11,382 nucleotides of DNA, from NCBI GenBank assembly GCA_019114115.1, contig DXGD01000284.1, forward strand, positions 1 to 11,382, given 5' to 3'. The stretch comes from Candidatus Nesterenkonia stercoripullorum (GTDB lineage: Bacteria > Actinomycetota > Actinomycetes > Actinomycetales > Micrococcaceae). The first letter of the stretch is position 1. Each line of letters opens with the position of its first letter. The notes below the pieces were generated by a model. It was not told the DNA's origin. It searched no databases and saw only the letters and a program-made list of their open reading frames with translations. The position numbers and the translations under genes were made by a program. Of this stretch, positions 1 through 7,340 are shown piece by piece.

Positions 1-1
1 G

Positions 2-961
2 CAGGTCATCATGCAACGCATTCGCGACGCCGAAGATGACCAAGTCCTCGGAGAGTTCAAGGGCAAAGAGGGCGAACTCATCTCCGGCCTGATCCAGCAA
101 GGCCGGAACCCCAACATGGTCCAGGTCAATCTGGGCACCGTCGAAGCCGTCCTTCCACCGCAGGAACACGCTCCCGGAGAAGAGTACGTCCACGGGAATC
201 GCCTGCGCGCTTTCGTCGTCGATGTTCACCGTGGCATGCGCGGCCCTTCGATCACGTTGTCGCGGTCGCATCCCGGCCTGGTCAAGAAGCTCTTCGAGCA
301 CGAAGTCCCCGAAATCGCCGACGGCACTGTGGAGATCACCTCGGTCGCCCGGGAAGCCGGTCACCGCACCAAGATCGCTGTGCGCGCCACTCAGCCGGGC
401 ATCAATCCCAAAGGTGCGTGCATCGGCTCCATGGGTTCGCGTGTGCGAGCGGTGATGACGGAACTCAACGACGAGAAAATCGACATCATCGACCACCATG
501 ACGACCCTGCCGAGTTCATCGCCAGTGCGCTGTCGCCCTCGAAGGTGAAATCGGTGACGATCGTCGACGAGTCGATTCGCAGTGCGCGCGTCGTTGTCCC
601 GGACTATCAGCTCTCACTGGCGATCGGCAAAGAAGGGCAGAACGCCCGGTTGGCGGCGAAGCTCACCGGGTGGAGGATTGACATCGTCTCGGACGCCGCG
701 CACCCGCAAACATCGCAGCCGCATGCCGCGCACCCCCAGGCCGAGCCACCAGGATCGCAGGCCCAGCCCCAGTCCGAGCCGCCGCAGCCCGATCCGCTGG
801 GCGCAGAGCCACCGCAGGGCCTGCCCGCGGATTCGGCGGGCCCCCCGGAACCGTCCGGTTTCTCGGCTCCACAGCATTCCTCGGACCCCCAGGATTCCCC
901 CGCGAGCCAGGACTCCTCGGCGCCTCACGACCCGTCACCTGAGCAGGCAGACGAGCACTGA
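2..961 (+). CDS. nusA: Transcription termination/antitermination protein NusA, 3' part (5' end outside window)
   Basis: NusA binds RNA polymerase and nascent RNA and modulates pausing, termination and antitermination, including on rRNA operons. The frame is open from base 2, so the gene begins upstream and the ATG at 11 is internal. What remains is the end of the N-terminal domain, the S1 domain (about nt 50-260), KH1 with IGSMGSR at nt 422-442, and KH2 with the GKEGQN loop at nt 626-643, ending in GWRIDI. After KH2 comes a tail of about 87 residues (nt 698-958), extremely rich in Pro, Gln, Ser and His with short near-repeats such as AHPQ and DPQDSP/SQDSSAP. Actinobacterial NusA usually ends soon after KH2, so this tail is an odd, probably disordered, extension. 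The next gene, ylxR, follows after 60 bases, the standard nusA-ylxR-infB arrangement. The family call is secure; a role for the tail is unknown. Confidence 0.97.
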   Translation, partial: QVIMQRIRDAEDDQVLGEFKGKEGELISGLIQQGRNPNMVQVNLGTVEAVLPPQEHAPGEEYVHGNRLRAFVVDVHRGMRGPSITLSRSHPGLVKKLFEHEVPEIADGTVEITSVAREAGHRTKIAVRATQPGINPKGACIGSMGSRVRAVMTELNDEKIDIIDHHDDPAEFIASALSPSKVKSVTIVDESIRSARVVVPDYQLSLAIGKEGQNARLAAKLTGWRIDIVSDAAHPQTSQPHAAHPQAEPPGSQAQPQSEPPQPDPLGAEPPQGLPADSAGPPEPSGFSAPQHSSDPQDSPASQDSSAPHDPSPEQADEH

Positions 962-1021
962 GCCCGCTTCCGCATCCAGGCCTGCGATTATTGCCAGCCC
1001 GGCCGGAAGGGGTAGACTGTC

Positions 1022-1423
1022 ATGGTTCCTGTGCGCACGTGCATCGGATGTCGCGCGCGTGTCGAGCAGAGCAAGCCCTTCGCAGGGGGAGTTCTTGCCG
1101 GCGACGTGAGGTCTGACGGCGCAGCGCCAGCAGGAGCGTCTCCTACCGCGCTGCGGCACGAGGTGGTCCGGCTCAGCCTATCCGCTGAAAGCCGCCGGGG
1201 CGGAGACGCTGCTGACCAGAAGGCAGAGCCTGCTGAGATCGTCCTCGATCTCGAACAGCGGGCGGCCGGACGGGGCGCGTGGTTACACGCTGACCGTCGG
1301 TGTCTCGACGCCGCAGTCAAGCGCAAGGCGTTCCGCCGGGCTTTCCGGCGTGACGTTCGCACAGAGTCCGTGCAGCGGGATTTCGCCGCTCGCGTGCTCG
1401 GTGAACGTGTGCAGGAACACTGA
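1022..1423 (+). CDS. ylxR: YlxR family RNA-binding protein (DUF448; RNase P modulator family)
   Basis: A 133-residue basic protein of the YlxR family, encoded between nusA and infB in most bacteria. The fold binds RNA, and the Bacillus/Firmicutes homologue has been linked to RNase P modulation; the actinobacterial role is not settled. Diagnostic motifs are PVRTCIGCR at residues 3-11 and GRGAWLH at 83-89, followed by a Cys and the Ala/Lys/Arg-rich helix at 94-109 (KRKAFRRAFR). The start is fixed by an in-frame stop at 1013-1015 and a good Shine-Dalgarno GGAAGGGG at 1005-1012, nine bases before the ATG. The protein is longer than the usual 90-100 residues because of two low-complexity insertions, about residues 22-46 and 54-70, on either side of the EVVRLSL strand. 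Family assignment is firm; function in this organism is inferred. Confidence 0.92.
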   Translation: MVPVRTCIGCRARVEQSKPFAGGVLAGDVRSDGAAPAGASPTALRHEVVRLSLSAESRRGGDAADQKAEPAEIVLDLEQRAAGRGAWLHADRRCLDAAVKRKAFRRAFRRDVRTESVQRDFAARVLGERVQEH

Positions 1424-1674
1424 CAGGGGCCCTGCCCTCTGCTGTGGCATCGCCAAGAAGCCAGAGCAGGATTCAGCGGTCCGAAGGTTCTAGATGAAAG
1501 CGGGATCGAAAGTGATGGATACCCGATGAGCATCGACGGATGAGTGCCCAGTGAATACCAGCCTGAGCAACTCCGTAACGGATTTGAGAACACTCATAGG
1601 CTCGATCCGATGAACCGCTGACATCAGCCCTGCTGATTGCAGCGGGGCGTCGCACGGGCCAGACAAGGAGAACA
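1424..1674 (+). promoter_or_regulatory. infB leader region (ylxR-infB spacer)
   Basis: This 251-base gap is less GC-rich than its flanks. It holds an imperfect hairpin at 1439-1448/1460-1469 (9 of 10 pairs, no T-run), a chain of very short overlapping reading frames from 1494 to 1621, and a stronger hairpin at 1615-1645. The infB Shine-Dalgarno AAGGAG lies at 1665-1670. I see no convincing sigma-70-type promoter: the TTGAGA at 1584-1589 has no good -10 partner 16-18 bases downstream. The size and structure suggest a long untranslated leader or intercistronic region with post-transcriptional control, but nothing proves it. Confidence 0.45.
1615..1645 (+). promoter_or_regulatory. Stem-loop just upstream of the infB ribosome binding site
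   Basis: CCGCTG at 1615-1620 pairs with CAGCGG at 1640-1645, and ATCAG at 1623-1627 pairs with CTGAT at 1633-1637. The two helices are separated by a 2x2 internal loop (AC/TG), with a five-base CCCTG terminal loop. The 11 pairs end 19 bases before the AAGGAG of infB. No T-run follows, so a factor-independent terminator is unlikely; a translational or processing element of the infB leader is more plausible. The pairing is visible; the role is inferred. Confidence 0.5.
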
Positions 1675-4629
1675 GTGGCCAAGGCCCGTGTACATGAGCT
1701 CGCAAAAGAGCTCGGAATCACTTCGAAAGACGCTCTTGCCAAATTGCAGGATATGGGCGAGTTTGTGAAATCGCCGTCGTCGACCGTCGAACCGCCGGTC
1801 GCAAAGAAGCTACGCGCCGCGTATCCGAACGCGGAAAAAGCAGCCGAAAAGCCCGCAGCCTCGGCAGGCGCGGCCAAACCAGCACCCAAGCCCGGCGCGA
1901 AGCCCGGCTCTGCTGCCACGCCCGGACCGAAACCGGGTCCGAAGCCTCCCGCGCCGTCATCGGCCGGTCAGGCTGAGGAGCAGCCCCAGGCCCCAGCACC
2001 GGAGCAGCCGGCACCTGCGGCAGACAAGTCTGCAGCAAGCGAACCTGCTGCTGACACATCCAGCCCAGGCGCCTCTGAAGCAGACGCGCCGTCCACCCCA
2101 GCGGCAGACGCCCCCGCGGCCGATGCACCAGCTGCAGACACTTCCACGCAGAAGCCTGCAGCTGACACGCCGGGTTCCTCGGCCCCGAAGCCGGGCGGTC
2201 CCAAGCCAGGCGCACCGAAGCCGGGTGGACCCCGTCCCGGAAACAACCCCTTCTCCTCCTCGCAGGGCATGGCATCTTCCGACCGTCCAGCGCCTCGTTC
2301 AGGTGGCGGCCCCCGTCCCGGGCCACGGCCGGGCGGACCACGCCCGGGGAACAACCCGTTCGCCTCTCAGCAGGGCATGCGCACCAATGAGCGTGGCGGT
2401 GGACCCCGTCCCCGCGGCGGCCAGGGGGCCCCAGCCCAGGGTGGGCGTCCGGGCGGCCCTCGCCCCGGTCAGGGCTCCCGCGGTCCCGCAGGAGCAGGCG
2501 CAGGGACCGGCACGGGACGTCCGAGCACCACGCAGGGTGGCGGCGCACGGCCGAAGCCTTCGATGATGCCCGGTCAGACGCCCGCGCCAGCTGGCGGCCC
2601 AGGCCGCGGCGGACCCGGCGGACGCAGCGGCGGCCCCGGCGGCCCCAGCAGCACGAGCGGGCCACCACGCGGACGCGGCGGTCGTGGGCGCGGAGGCACC
2701 GCCGGTGCTTTCGGCCGCGGAGGCTCGAAGTCCAAGGCCCGGAAGTCGAAGCGCGCCAAGCGCCAGGAGATGGAGCAGCGCCAGACCCGCGAGATCGGCG
2801 GCGTTCGCGTCCCCAAGGGCGACGGCACCACGATCGTACGGCTGCGTCGTGGCTCCTCACTGGCGGACTTCGCCGAGAAGATCCACGCCGAGCCGGCCGC
2901 CATGGTCACCGTGCTGATGAAGCTCGGTGAGATGGCGACGGCGAACCAGTCCCTGGACGAGGAGACGTTCCGTCTGCTCGGCGAGGAGCTGGGCTACGAT
3001 GTCCAGATCGTTTCGCCCGAGGACGAAGATCGCGAGCTGCTCGAGACCTTCGACATCAACATCGCCGACGAGCTCGCTGCTGAATCCGCAGAGGATCTCC
3101 TCCCGCGGCCCGCAGTGGTCACCGTCATGGGTCACGTCGATCACGGTAAGACCCGTCTGCTCGACGCCATTCGCAACGCGAAGGTCATCGAGGGTGAGGC
3201 CGGCGGCATCACCCAGCACATCGGTGCCTATCAGGTCCATGTGGAGCACGAGGGCGAAGAGCGCGGCCTGACCTTCATCGACACCCCCGGTCACGAGGCG
3301 TTCACCGCCATGCGTGCCCGTGGTGCGAAGGTCACCGATATCGCCGTGCTCGTCGTCGCTGCAGACGACGGCGTCATGCCCCAGACTGTGGAAGCGCTGA
3401 ACCACGCGAAGGCCGCAGGCGTGCCGGTCGTGGTCGCCGTCAACAAGGTCGACAAGGAAGGCGCCTCACCGGAGAAGGTCCGCGGGCAGCTCGCCGAGTA
3501 TGAGCTGGTCCCCGAGGAATACGGCGGCGACACCATGTTCGTGGACGTCTCCGCACGTCAGCACCTGAACATCGATGAGCTCCTCGAGGCTGTGCTGCTG
3601 ACCGCAGACGCCGCCCTGGAGCTGACCGCCAACCCGGACAAGGACGCTCGCGGCGTCGCCATCGAGGCGAACCTCGACAAGGGCCGCGGCGCCGTCGCCA
3701 CAGTGCTGGTCCAGTCGGGCACCCTGCACGTCGGCGACAACATGGTCGCAGGCACAGCCTTCGGCCGCGTCCGCGCCATGTTCGATGAGAACGGGAAGCC
3801 GGTCGAAGCAGCCGAGCCCTCACGTCCAGTGCAGGTGCTCGGACTGTCCTCGGTGCCGCGCGCCGGTGACACCTTCCTGTCCACCCATGATGACCGCACG
3901 GCCCGGCAGATCGCTGAGAAGCGTGAAGCCGTGGAGCGCAACGCGACTCTGGCCAAGCGTCGCAAGCGGATCTCGCTGGAGGACTTCGACCAGGCTGTTG
4001 CCGAAGGCAAGATCGACACTCTGAACCTGATCCTCAAGGGCGACGTCTCCGGTGCCGTGGAGGCCCTCGAAGATGCGCTCTTGAAGATCGACGTCGGGGA
4101 AGAGGTCCAGCTGCGCGTCATCCACCGCGGTGTCGGCGCGATCACGCAGAACGACGTCAACCTGGCCACGGTGGACAACGCCGTCATCATCGGGTTCAAC
4201 GTCCGGCCTGCAGAGCGCGTCACGGATCTGGCTGAGCGCGAAGGCGTGGACATGCGCTTCTACTCGGTCATCTACGCCGCCATCGATGACATCGAATCGG
4301 CGCTGAAGGGCATGCTCAAGCCCGAGTACGAGGAGGTCGAGCTCGGCTCGGCAGAGGTCCGCGAGGTCTTCCGCTCCTCGAAGTTCGGCAGCATCGCGGG
4401 CTCGATCGTCCGTTCAGGCGTCATCCGCAGGAACGCGAAGGCCCGCCTGGTGCGCGATGGCAGCGTCGTCGCCGAGAACCTGGCGATCGAATCGCTGCGT
4501 CGCTTCAAGGACGATGCCACGGAGGTCCGCACGGACTTCGAGTGCGGCATCGGCCTGGGGTCCTTCAACGACATCCGCGAAGGCGACCGGATCGAGACCT
4601 GGGAGATGCGGGAGATCCCGCGCACCTGA
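1675..4629 (+). CDS. infB: Translation initiation factor IF-2
   Basis: IF-2 is the GTPase that places initiator fMet-tRNA on the 30S subunit and promotes 50S joining. The 984-residue length is normal for actinobacteria. The first IF2_N module is at residues 1-52 ([19 protein letters not shown]). A long Ala/Pro/Gly/Arg-rich linker spans about 55-360 and contains two copies of a PRPGNNPF(S/A)S-Q-QGM motif, at 186-199 and about 222-235. A basic [13 protein letters not shown] patch precedes the second IF2_N-like module at about 385-450. The G domain has GHVDHGKT at 486-493, GGIT at 510-513, DTPGH at 536-540, NKVD at 590-593 and SAR at 626-628. Domain II, domain III and the fMet-tRNA-binding C domain follow. 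The GTG start at 1675 is set by AAGGAG at 1665-1670 and by the N-terminal module, which begins there. The gene is intact and the call is certain. Confidence 0.99.
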   Translation: MAKARVHELAKELGITSKDALAKLQDMGEFVKSPSSTVEPPVAKKLRAAYPNAEKAAEKPAASAGAAKPAPKPGAKPGSAATPGPKPGPKPPAPSSAGQAEEQPQAPAPEQPAPAADKSAASEPAADTSSPGASEADAPSTPAADAPAADAPAADTSTQKPAADTPGSSAPKPGGPKPGAPKPGGPRPGNNPFSSSQGMASSDRPAPRSGGGPRPGPRPGGPRPGNNPFASQQGMRTNERGGGPRPRGGQGAPAQGGRPGGPRPGQGSRGPAGAGAGTGTGRPSTTQGGGARPKPSMMPGQTPAPAGGPGRGGPGGRSGGPGGPSSTSGPPRGRGGRGRGGTAGAFGRGGSKSKARKSKRAKRQEMEQRQTREIGGVRVPKGDGTTIVRLRRGSSLADFAEKIHAEPAAMVTVLMKLGEMATANQSLDEETFRLLGEELGYDVQIVSPEDEDRELLETFDINIADELAAESAEDLLPRPAVVTVMGHVDHGKTRLLDAIRNAKVIEGEAGGITQHIGAYQVHVEHEGEERGLTFIDTPGHEAFTAMRARGAKVTDIAVLVVAADDGVMPQTVEALNHAKAAGVPVVVAVNKVDKEGASPEKVRGQLAEYELVPEEYGGDTMFVDVSARQHLNIDELLEAVLLTADAALELTANPDKDARGVAIEANLDKGRGAVATVLVQSGTLHVGDNMVAGTAFGRVRAMFDENGKPVEAAEPSRPVQVLGLSSVPRAGDTFLSTHDDRTARQIAEKREAVERNATLAKRRKRISLEDFDQAVAEGKIDTLNLILKGDVSGAVEALEDALLKIDVGEEVQLRVIHRGVGAITQNDVNLATVDNAVIIGFNVRPAERVTDLAEREGVDMRFYSVIYAAIDDIESALKGMLKPEYEEVELGSAEVREVFRSSKFGSIAGSIVRSGVIRRNAKARLVRDGSVVAENLAIESLRRFKDDATEVRTDFECGIGLGSFNDIREGDRIETWEMREIPRT

Positions 4630-4646
4630 TCGGCACCGATCTGACT

Positions 4647-4670
4647 GCGCCGGCACTATGAGGCCGGTGC
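4647..4670 (+). promoter_or_regulatory. Stem-loop 1 in the infB-rbfA spacer
   Basis: GCGCCGGC at 4647-4654 pairs with GCCGGTGC at 4663-4670 (eight pairs including one G-T wobble) around the eight-base loop ACTATGAG. It starts 17 bases after the infB stop and abuts the next hairpin. It is probably part of an RNA structure at the end of the infB message. Confidence 0.5.
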
Positions 4671-4710
4671 AGGTCCGGGGACCGTGGTACTCCCGCGGTC
4701 CCCGGACCTG
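4670..4710 (+). terminator. Long perfect stem-loop 2 in the infB-rbfA spacer (terminator- or processing-site-like)
   Basis: Fifteen bases at 4670-4684, beginning CAGGTCC and ending GGACCG, are perfectly complementary to 4696-4710 around an 11-base loop. This is the strongest inverted repeat in the window. No T-run follows directly; the next hairpin begins at 4712 and the first T-run (TTTTT, 4746-4750) is 36 bases after the stem. It could weaken read-through from infB into rbfA, protect the infB 3' end, or be an RNase III-type cleavage site. The structure is clear; the role is inferred. Confidence 0.5.
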
Positions 4711-4711
4711 T

Positions 4712-4733
4712 CCCCGCAGAACACCCTGCGGGG
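4712..4733 (+). terminator. Stem-loop 3 in the infB-rbfA spacer
   Basis: CCCCGCAG at 4712-4719 pairs perfectly with CTGCGGGG at 4726-4733 around AACACC. A CATACTTTTT tract follows at 4741-4750, seven bases after the stem. The rbfA Shine-Dalgarno (AGAGGA, 4753-4758) comes right after, so the helix could end transcription partially or influence rbfA translation. The U-tract is too distant for a textbook intrinsic terminator. Confidence 0.45.
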
Positions 4734-4765
4734 GCATCACCATACTTTTTCGAGAGGAAACCGCC

Positions 4766-5257
4766 ATGGCCGATCCGGCACGCGCGGCACGTCTTGCCCA
4801 GCGCATCAAAGTCATCGTGGCCGAGGCGCTGCGACGTCGGGTCAAAGACGAGCGCGCCGAACTCATCACCGTCACCGACGCCCGCGTCACCAACGACCTC
4901 CAGCACGCCACGGTCTACTACACGATCATGGGAACCCACGTGGAGGAGTCAGACCGCGCCGACGCCGCAGAACTGCTGACCACGCACCGCGGAGCCCTCC
5001 GGCACGAGATGGGCAAACAGCTGAACATCCGGCTGACCCCCACGCTCGAATTCGTGGCCGACGAGATCCCCGAGTCCGCGGCGCACATGGAAGACCTCCT
5101 GCGTCACGCCCGCGAGCAGGATGCCAAAGTGGCGGCCCTTCGCGAAGGAGCCACTCCGGTAGCAGGGGAGGACCCCTACCGCTCGCACGGCGACGCCGAG
5201 GAGCCCGCCATCGACAGCGACGGCGCTGACTCCAGCTCCACCGACGCCGCGCGCTGA
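4766..5257 (+). CDS. rbfA: 30S ribosome-binding factor RbfA
   Basis: RbfA is a small KH-fold protein that binds the immature 30S subunit near the 5' helix of 16S rRNA and assists late maturation. The 163-residue product starts MADPARAARLAQRIKVIVAEAL, the family's usual opening. It continues through the conserved ITVTDARVTNDLQHATVYYTIMG segment (about 35-57) and LRHEMGKQLNIRLTPTLEFVADE (about 78-101). The C-terminal 45 residues are acidic and Ser/Asp-rich, a common variable tail. The frame is open further upstream into infB, but ATG 4766 is right: it has AGAGGA at 4753-4758 seven bases before it and matches family N-termini. It lies 136 bases after infB, behind three hairpins, and 17 bases before truB. 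Confidence 0.96.
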   Translation: MADPARAARLAQRIKVIVAEALRRRVKDERAELITVTDARVTNDLQHATVYYTIMGTHVEESDRADAAELLTTHRGALRHEMGKQLNIRLTPTLEFVADEIPESAAHMEDLLRHAREQDAKVAALREGATPVAGEDPYRSHGDAEEPAIDSDGADSSSTDAAR

Positions 5258-5274
5258 TCTGACCGGAACCCACT

Positions 5275-6234
5275 ATGGCGAAGAAGCAGAAGCCGGAAGA
5301 GCTCGAGGTCGGCTCGGGGCTGCTCCTGGTGGACAAGCCCAGCGGATGGACCAGCCACGACGTCGTCGGGCGGGTGCGCCGACTGGCCGGCACGCGCAAA
5401 GTCGGACATGCCGGGACCCTGGATCCCATGGCCACCGGCGTGCTCGTCGTCGGCATCAACCGGGCGACGCGACTGCTCACCCATATCGTCGGCGCGGATA
5501 AGGCATACACAGCCACTATCCAGCTGGGTCAATCCACGACCACTGACGACGCCGAGGGTGAACCGGTCCGCACCCGTTTCGCCAACGCGGTGACCGATGA
5601 ACAGATCCACGCTGAAGTCGCCGCGCTCACCGGCGAGATCCTCCAGGTCCCGGCCACAGTCAGCGCGATCAAAGTGGACGGCCGGCGCGCCTATGATCGT
5701 GCGCGCTCCGGTGAGGACGTCGAGCTCGACGCCCGGCAGGTCACGGTCAGCCGGTTCGAGGTGCTGGCGATCCGTCGTCTCGACGGCGGCCGGAAGATCG
5801 ACGTCGACGTCGAGGTTCATGTGTCCTCGGGCACGTATATTCGTGCCCTCGCCCGTGACCTGGGGGAGTCGCTCGATGTGGGGGGTCATCTCACCGCATT
5901 GCGCAGGACGGCCGTCGGGCCCTACGGCATTGATCAGACCCTCACGCTCGAGCAGCTTGCCGAGGACTTCGGGTACATCGGCCTGGCTGAAGCCGCCGCT
6001 CAGCTCTTCCCGGCGCGTCAGCTCAACACCGTGGAGGCCGAGAACCTGGGCCACGGGCGGCGTATCACCGCCTCGGGCGGCACGGCCGAGCTCACCGCGG
6101 CCTTCAGCCCTGACGGTGACCTCGTCGCGCTGCTTCGCGATGTTCCCGCGAAGAAGGGCGCCTCCTCCTCCCCGGAAGCGGCTGACGCCGAGAGCTGGCA
6201 GGCAAAGCCCGAGCTCGTCTTCGCGGCTCACTGA
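5275..6234 (+). CDS. truB: tRNA pseudouridine(55) synthase TruB
   Basis: TruB isomerises U55 of the tRNA T-loop to pseudouridine and also acts as a tRNA-folding chaperone. The 319-residue protein carries DKPSGWTSHDVV at 20-31 and the catalytic motif GHAGTLDP at 44-51 with the nucleophile Asp50. It also has KAYTATIQLG with the conserved Tyr78, a YDRAR segment at 140-144, and SGTYIRALARDLG at 185-197. A C-terminal extension from about residue 245 matches the actinobacterial-type TruB tail. The ATG at 5275 has only a weak upstream GGAA, so coupling to rbfA 17 bases away is likely. All key residues are present. The gene forms a unit with rbfA, and the following gap (182 bases) suggests a transcription-unit boundary. 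Confidence 0.98.
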   Translation: MAKKQKPEELEVGSGLLLVDKPSGWTSHDVVGRVRRLAGTRKVGHAGTLDPMATGVLVVGINRATRLLTHIVGADKAYTATIQLGQSTTTDDAEGEPVRTRFANAVTDEQIHAEVAALTGEILQVPATVSAIKVDGRRAYDRARSGEDVELDARQVTVSRFEVLAIRRLDGGRKIDVDVEVHVSSGTYIRALARDLGESLDVGGHLTALRRTAVGPYGIDQTLTLEQLAEDFGYIGLAEAAAQLFPARQLNTVEAENLGHGRRITASGGTAELTAAFSPDGDLVALLRDVPAKKGASSSPEAADAESWQAKPELVFAAH

Positions 6235-6416
6235 CGCGGCGCACTCACGCCACCCACCAGGGACGCCCACTGGATTCTCCCGCCTGAGCCTTCTACTCGA
6301 TGTAGAATCTTCTCGGTCCGGTGTCCGGCCGGAGTCCTCGACTCGCCTAGCGCGAAACCTGCTCCCCGCTATGGGGCAGGTCAGGAGAAGTCCTCGTCAG
6401 CACATAAGGAGGCAGG
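6235..6416 (+). promoter_or_regulatory. truB-membrane gene spacer with short inverted repeats and a possible -10 element
   Basis: The gap holds the perfect inverted repeat TTCTAC-TCGAT-GTAGAA at 6291-6307, whose right arm overlaps TAGAAT (6303-6308), a good match to a bacterial -10 hexamer. No good -35 lies 16-18 bases upstream. Further downstream are GAGTC-CTC-GACTC (6332-6344) and a hairpin with CCTG/CAGG and CCCC/GGGG helices at 6358-6380. The AAGGAGG at 6406-6412 serves the next gene. A promoter with an overlapping operator-like palindrome is possible but unproven. Confidence 0.3.
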
Positions 6417-6782
6417 ATGACGGTGATGTTCGCCATCGGCACCGCCGTATGTGCACTCTCCGCGCTGACCTGTTGGATCATGACGGCCATGCGCTCGCAC
6501 CCTGCGGATTCCTCGATCGTCTCGCTGGGCCTGGTGGAGCTCTACCTCGTGGCGTACGGCATATACGCGGGGTTCCGGCAGTCGAGCGGAGCCTCGGTCG
6601 TCGGTGAAGGCTGGGAGTTCTGGGGGTACGTCCTTACTGCGCTCCTGCTGCCGGTCGGGGTGTTCATCTGGGCCATGATCGATAAGACACGCTGGTCCAA
6701 TCTCGTGATGGGTGTCGTCGGACCCGTCGTATTCGTCATGATCTACCGCATGGAGGAGATCTGGTGGGGAGCCGCCCTGTGA
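6417..6782 (+). CDS. Small four-helix membrane protein of unknown function
   Basis: A 121-residue hydrophobic protein with four predicted membrane segments at about 3-25, 34-53, 68-88 and 94-110. Features that stand out are a Glu-Leu-Tyr in helix 2 (VELYLVAYGIYAGF), an IWAMIDKTRWSNLVMG turn between helices 3 and 4 (84-99), and a Trp-rich MEEIWWG end. No enzyme motif, signal peptide or ligand-binding site is visible. I recall similar short proteins with an RTRW-type motif paired with a second membrane protein in other actinobacteria, but cannot name a characterised family. A strong AAGGAGG at 6406-6412 supports ATG 6417, with GTG 6423 and ATG 6426 as alternatives. It overlaps the next gene, so the two are almost surely co-translated. 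Confidence 0.8.
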   Translation: MTVMFAIGTAVCALSALTCWIMTAMRSHPADSSIVSLGLVELYLVAYGIYAGFRQSSGASVVGEGWEFWGYVLTALLLPVGVFIWAMIDKTRWSNLVMGVVGPVVFVMIYRMEEIWWGAAL

Positions 6783-7258
6783 ACAAGAGATCCGTCAGCA
6801 ACAGCTCCGCCGGTAGCAGCTCCGGGGCTGAATCGTCACCGGAACCGCCGGTTCGCCCTCCGCGCAACCGCGGCGTCGGGATGCTGATCATCACTGCTTA
6901 CGGCGTCTTCGCCGTCTCAGCTACCGCAAGGGCGCTGTACCAGATCATCGTCCACTTCCAGGATTCGCCGATCGCCTACACCCTCTCCGGGTTCGCGGCA
7001 GCGGTCTACGTCGTCGCGACCCTTGCGCTGGCACGCACCTCGGCCCGTGCCTGGGTGCTGGCCCTGTGCGCCGTTCTCGTTGAGATGGCCGGAGTCCTGG
7101 GCATCGGACTGTGGACGGTCCTGGAGCCCGACCTGTTCGCCGAATCCACAGTGTGGTCGAATTTCGGTCAGGGCTATGGTTACGTCCCCCTGGTGCTGCC
7201 CTTCCTCGGCCTGTTCTGGCTCCTGAAACACCGCCCCGGACGCGACCTGCGGGAATGA
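6764..7258 (+). CDS. Four-helix membrane protein of unknown function, coupled to the preceding gene
   Basis: A 164-residue protein with a Ser/Pro-rich, Arg-containing cytoplasmic-type N-terminus (1-38) and four membrane segments at about 40-62, 68-90, 96-120 and 138-154. The most distinctive stretch is VWSNFGQGYGYVPLVLP at 130-146, leading into the last helix, which ends in the charged KHRPGRDLRE. GTG 6764 has the strong GGAGGAG at 6752-6758 and overlaps the upstream gene by 19 bases. The alternative GTG 6779 overlaps its stop in a GTGA arrangement behind GGGGAG, and would trim five residues. Either way the two membrane proteins are translationally coupled and may form a complex. Function is unknown; the neighbours (truB, ribF) give no direct clue. 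Confidence 0.8.
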   Translation: MGSRPVNKRSVSNSSAGSSSGAESSPEPPVRPPRNRGVGMLIITAYGVFAVSATARALYQIIVHFQDSPIAYTLSGFAAAVYVVATLALARTSARAWVLALCAVLVEMAGVLGIGLWTVLEPDLFAESTVWSNFGQGYGYVPLVLPFLGLFWLLKHRPGRDLRE

Positions 7259-7340
7259 GACCGGCCCATGAAGTGCTGCCACAAGGTAGGTGCCCCATAA
7301 TGGAGGACGACGGCGAGAACCAAGCCATGCGAGGAGTAGC

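Noticed and set aside
1439..1469. Hairpin after ylxR as an intrinsic terminator
   Set aside because: One mismatch in a ten-base stem, an 11-base loop and no T-run; weaker than the other hairpins and not called.
2221..2380. Repeated PRPGNNPF segments in infB as a mobile or recombination repeat
   Set aside because: They are in-frame protein-level repeats of the IF-2 linker, a feature I recall in actinobacterial IF-2.
1718..2860. Long open frame on the - strand (380 codons) opposite the infB linker
   Set aside because: It is a shadow of the GC-rich IF-2 linker: low-complexity Arg/Pro-rich translation, no ribosome binding site, and the + strand gene is certain.
7296..7301. CATAAT as a -10 element for a ribF promoter
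   Set aside because: The hexamer is good, but no recognisable -35 lies 16-18 bases upstream; a single six-base match is too weak.
7290..7340. Upstream ATG start for ribF at 7290
   Set aside because: It would add 17 residues (MPHNGGRRREPSHARSS) not typical of RibF. GTG 7341 has a well-placed GAGGAG and gives the usual N-terminus.
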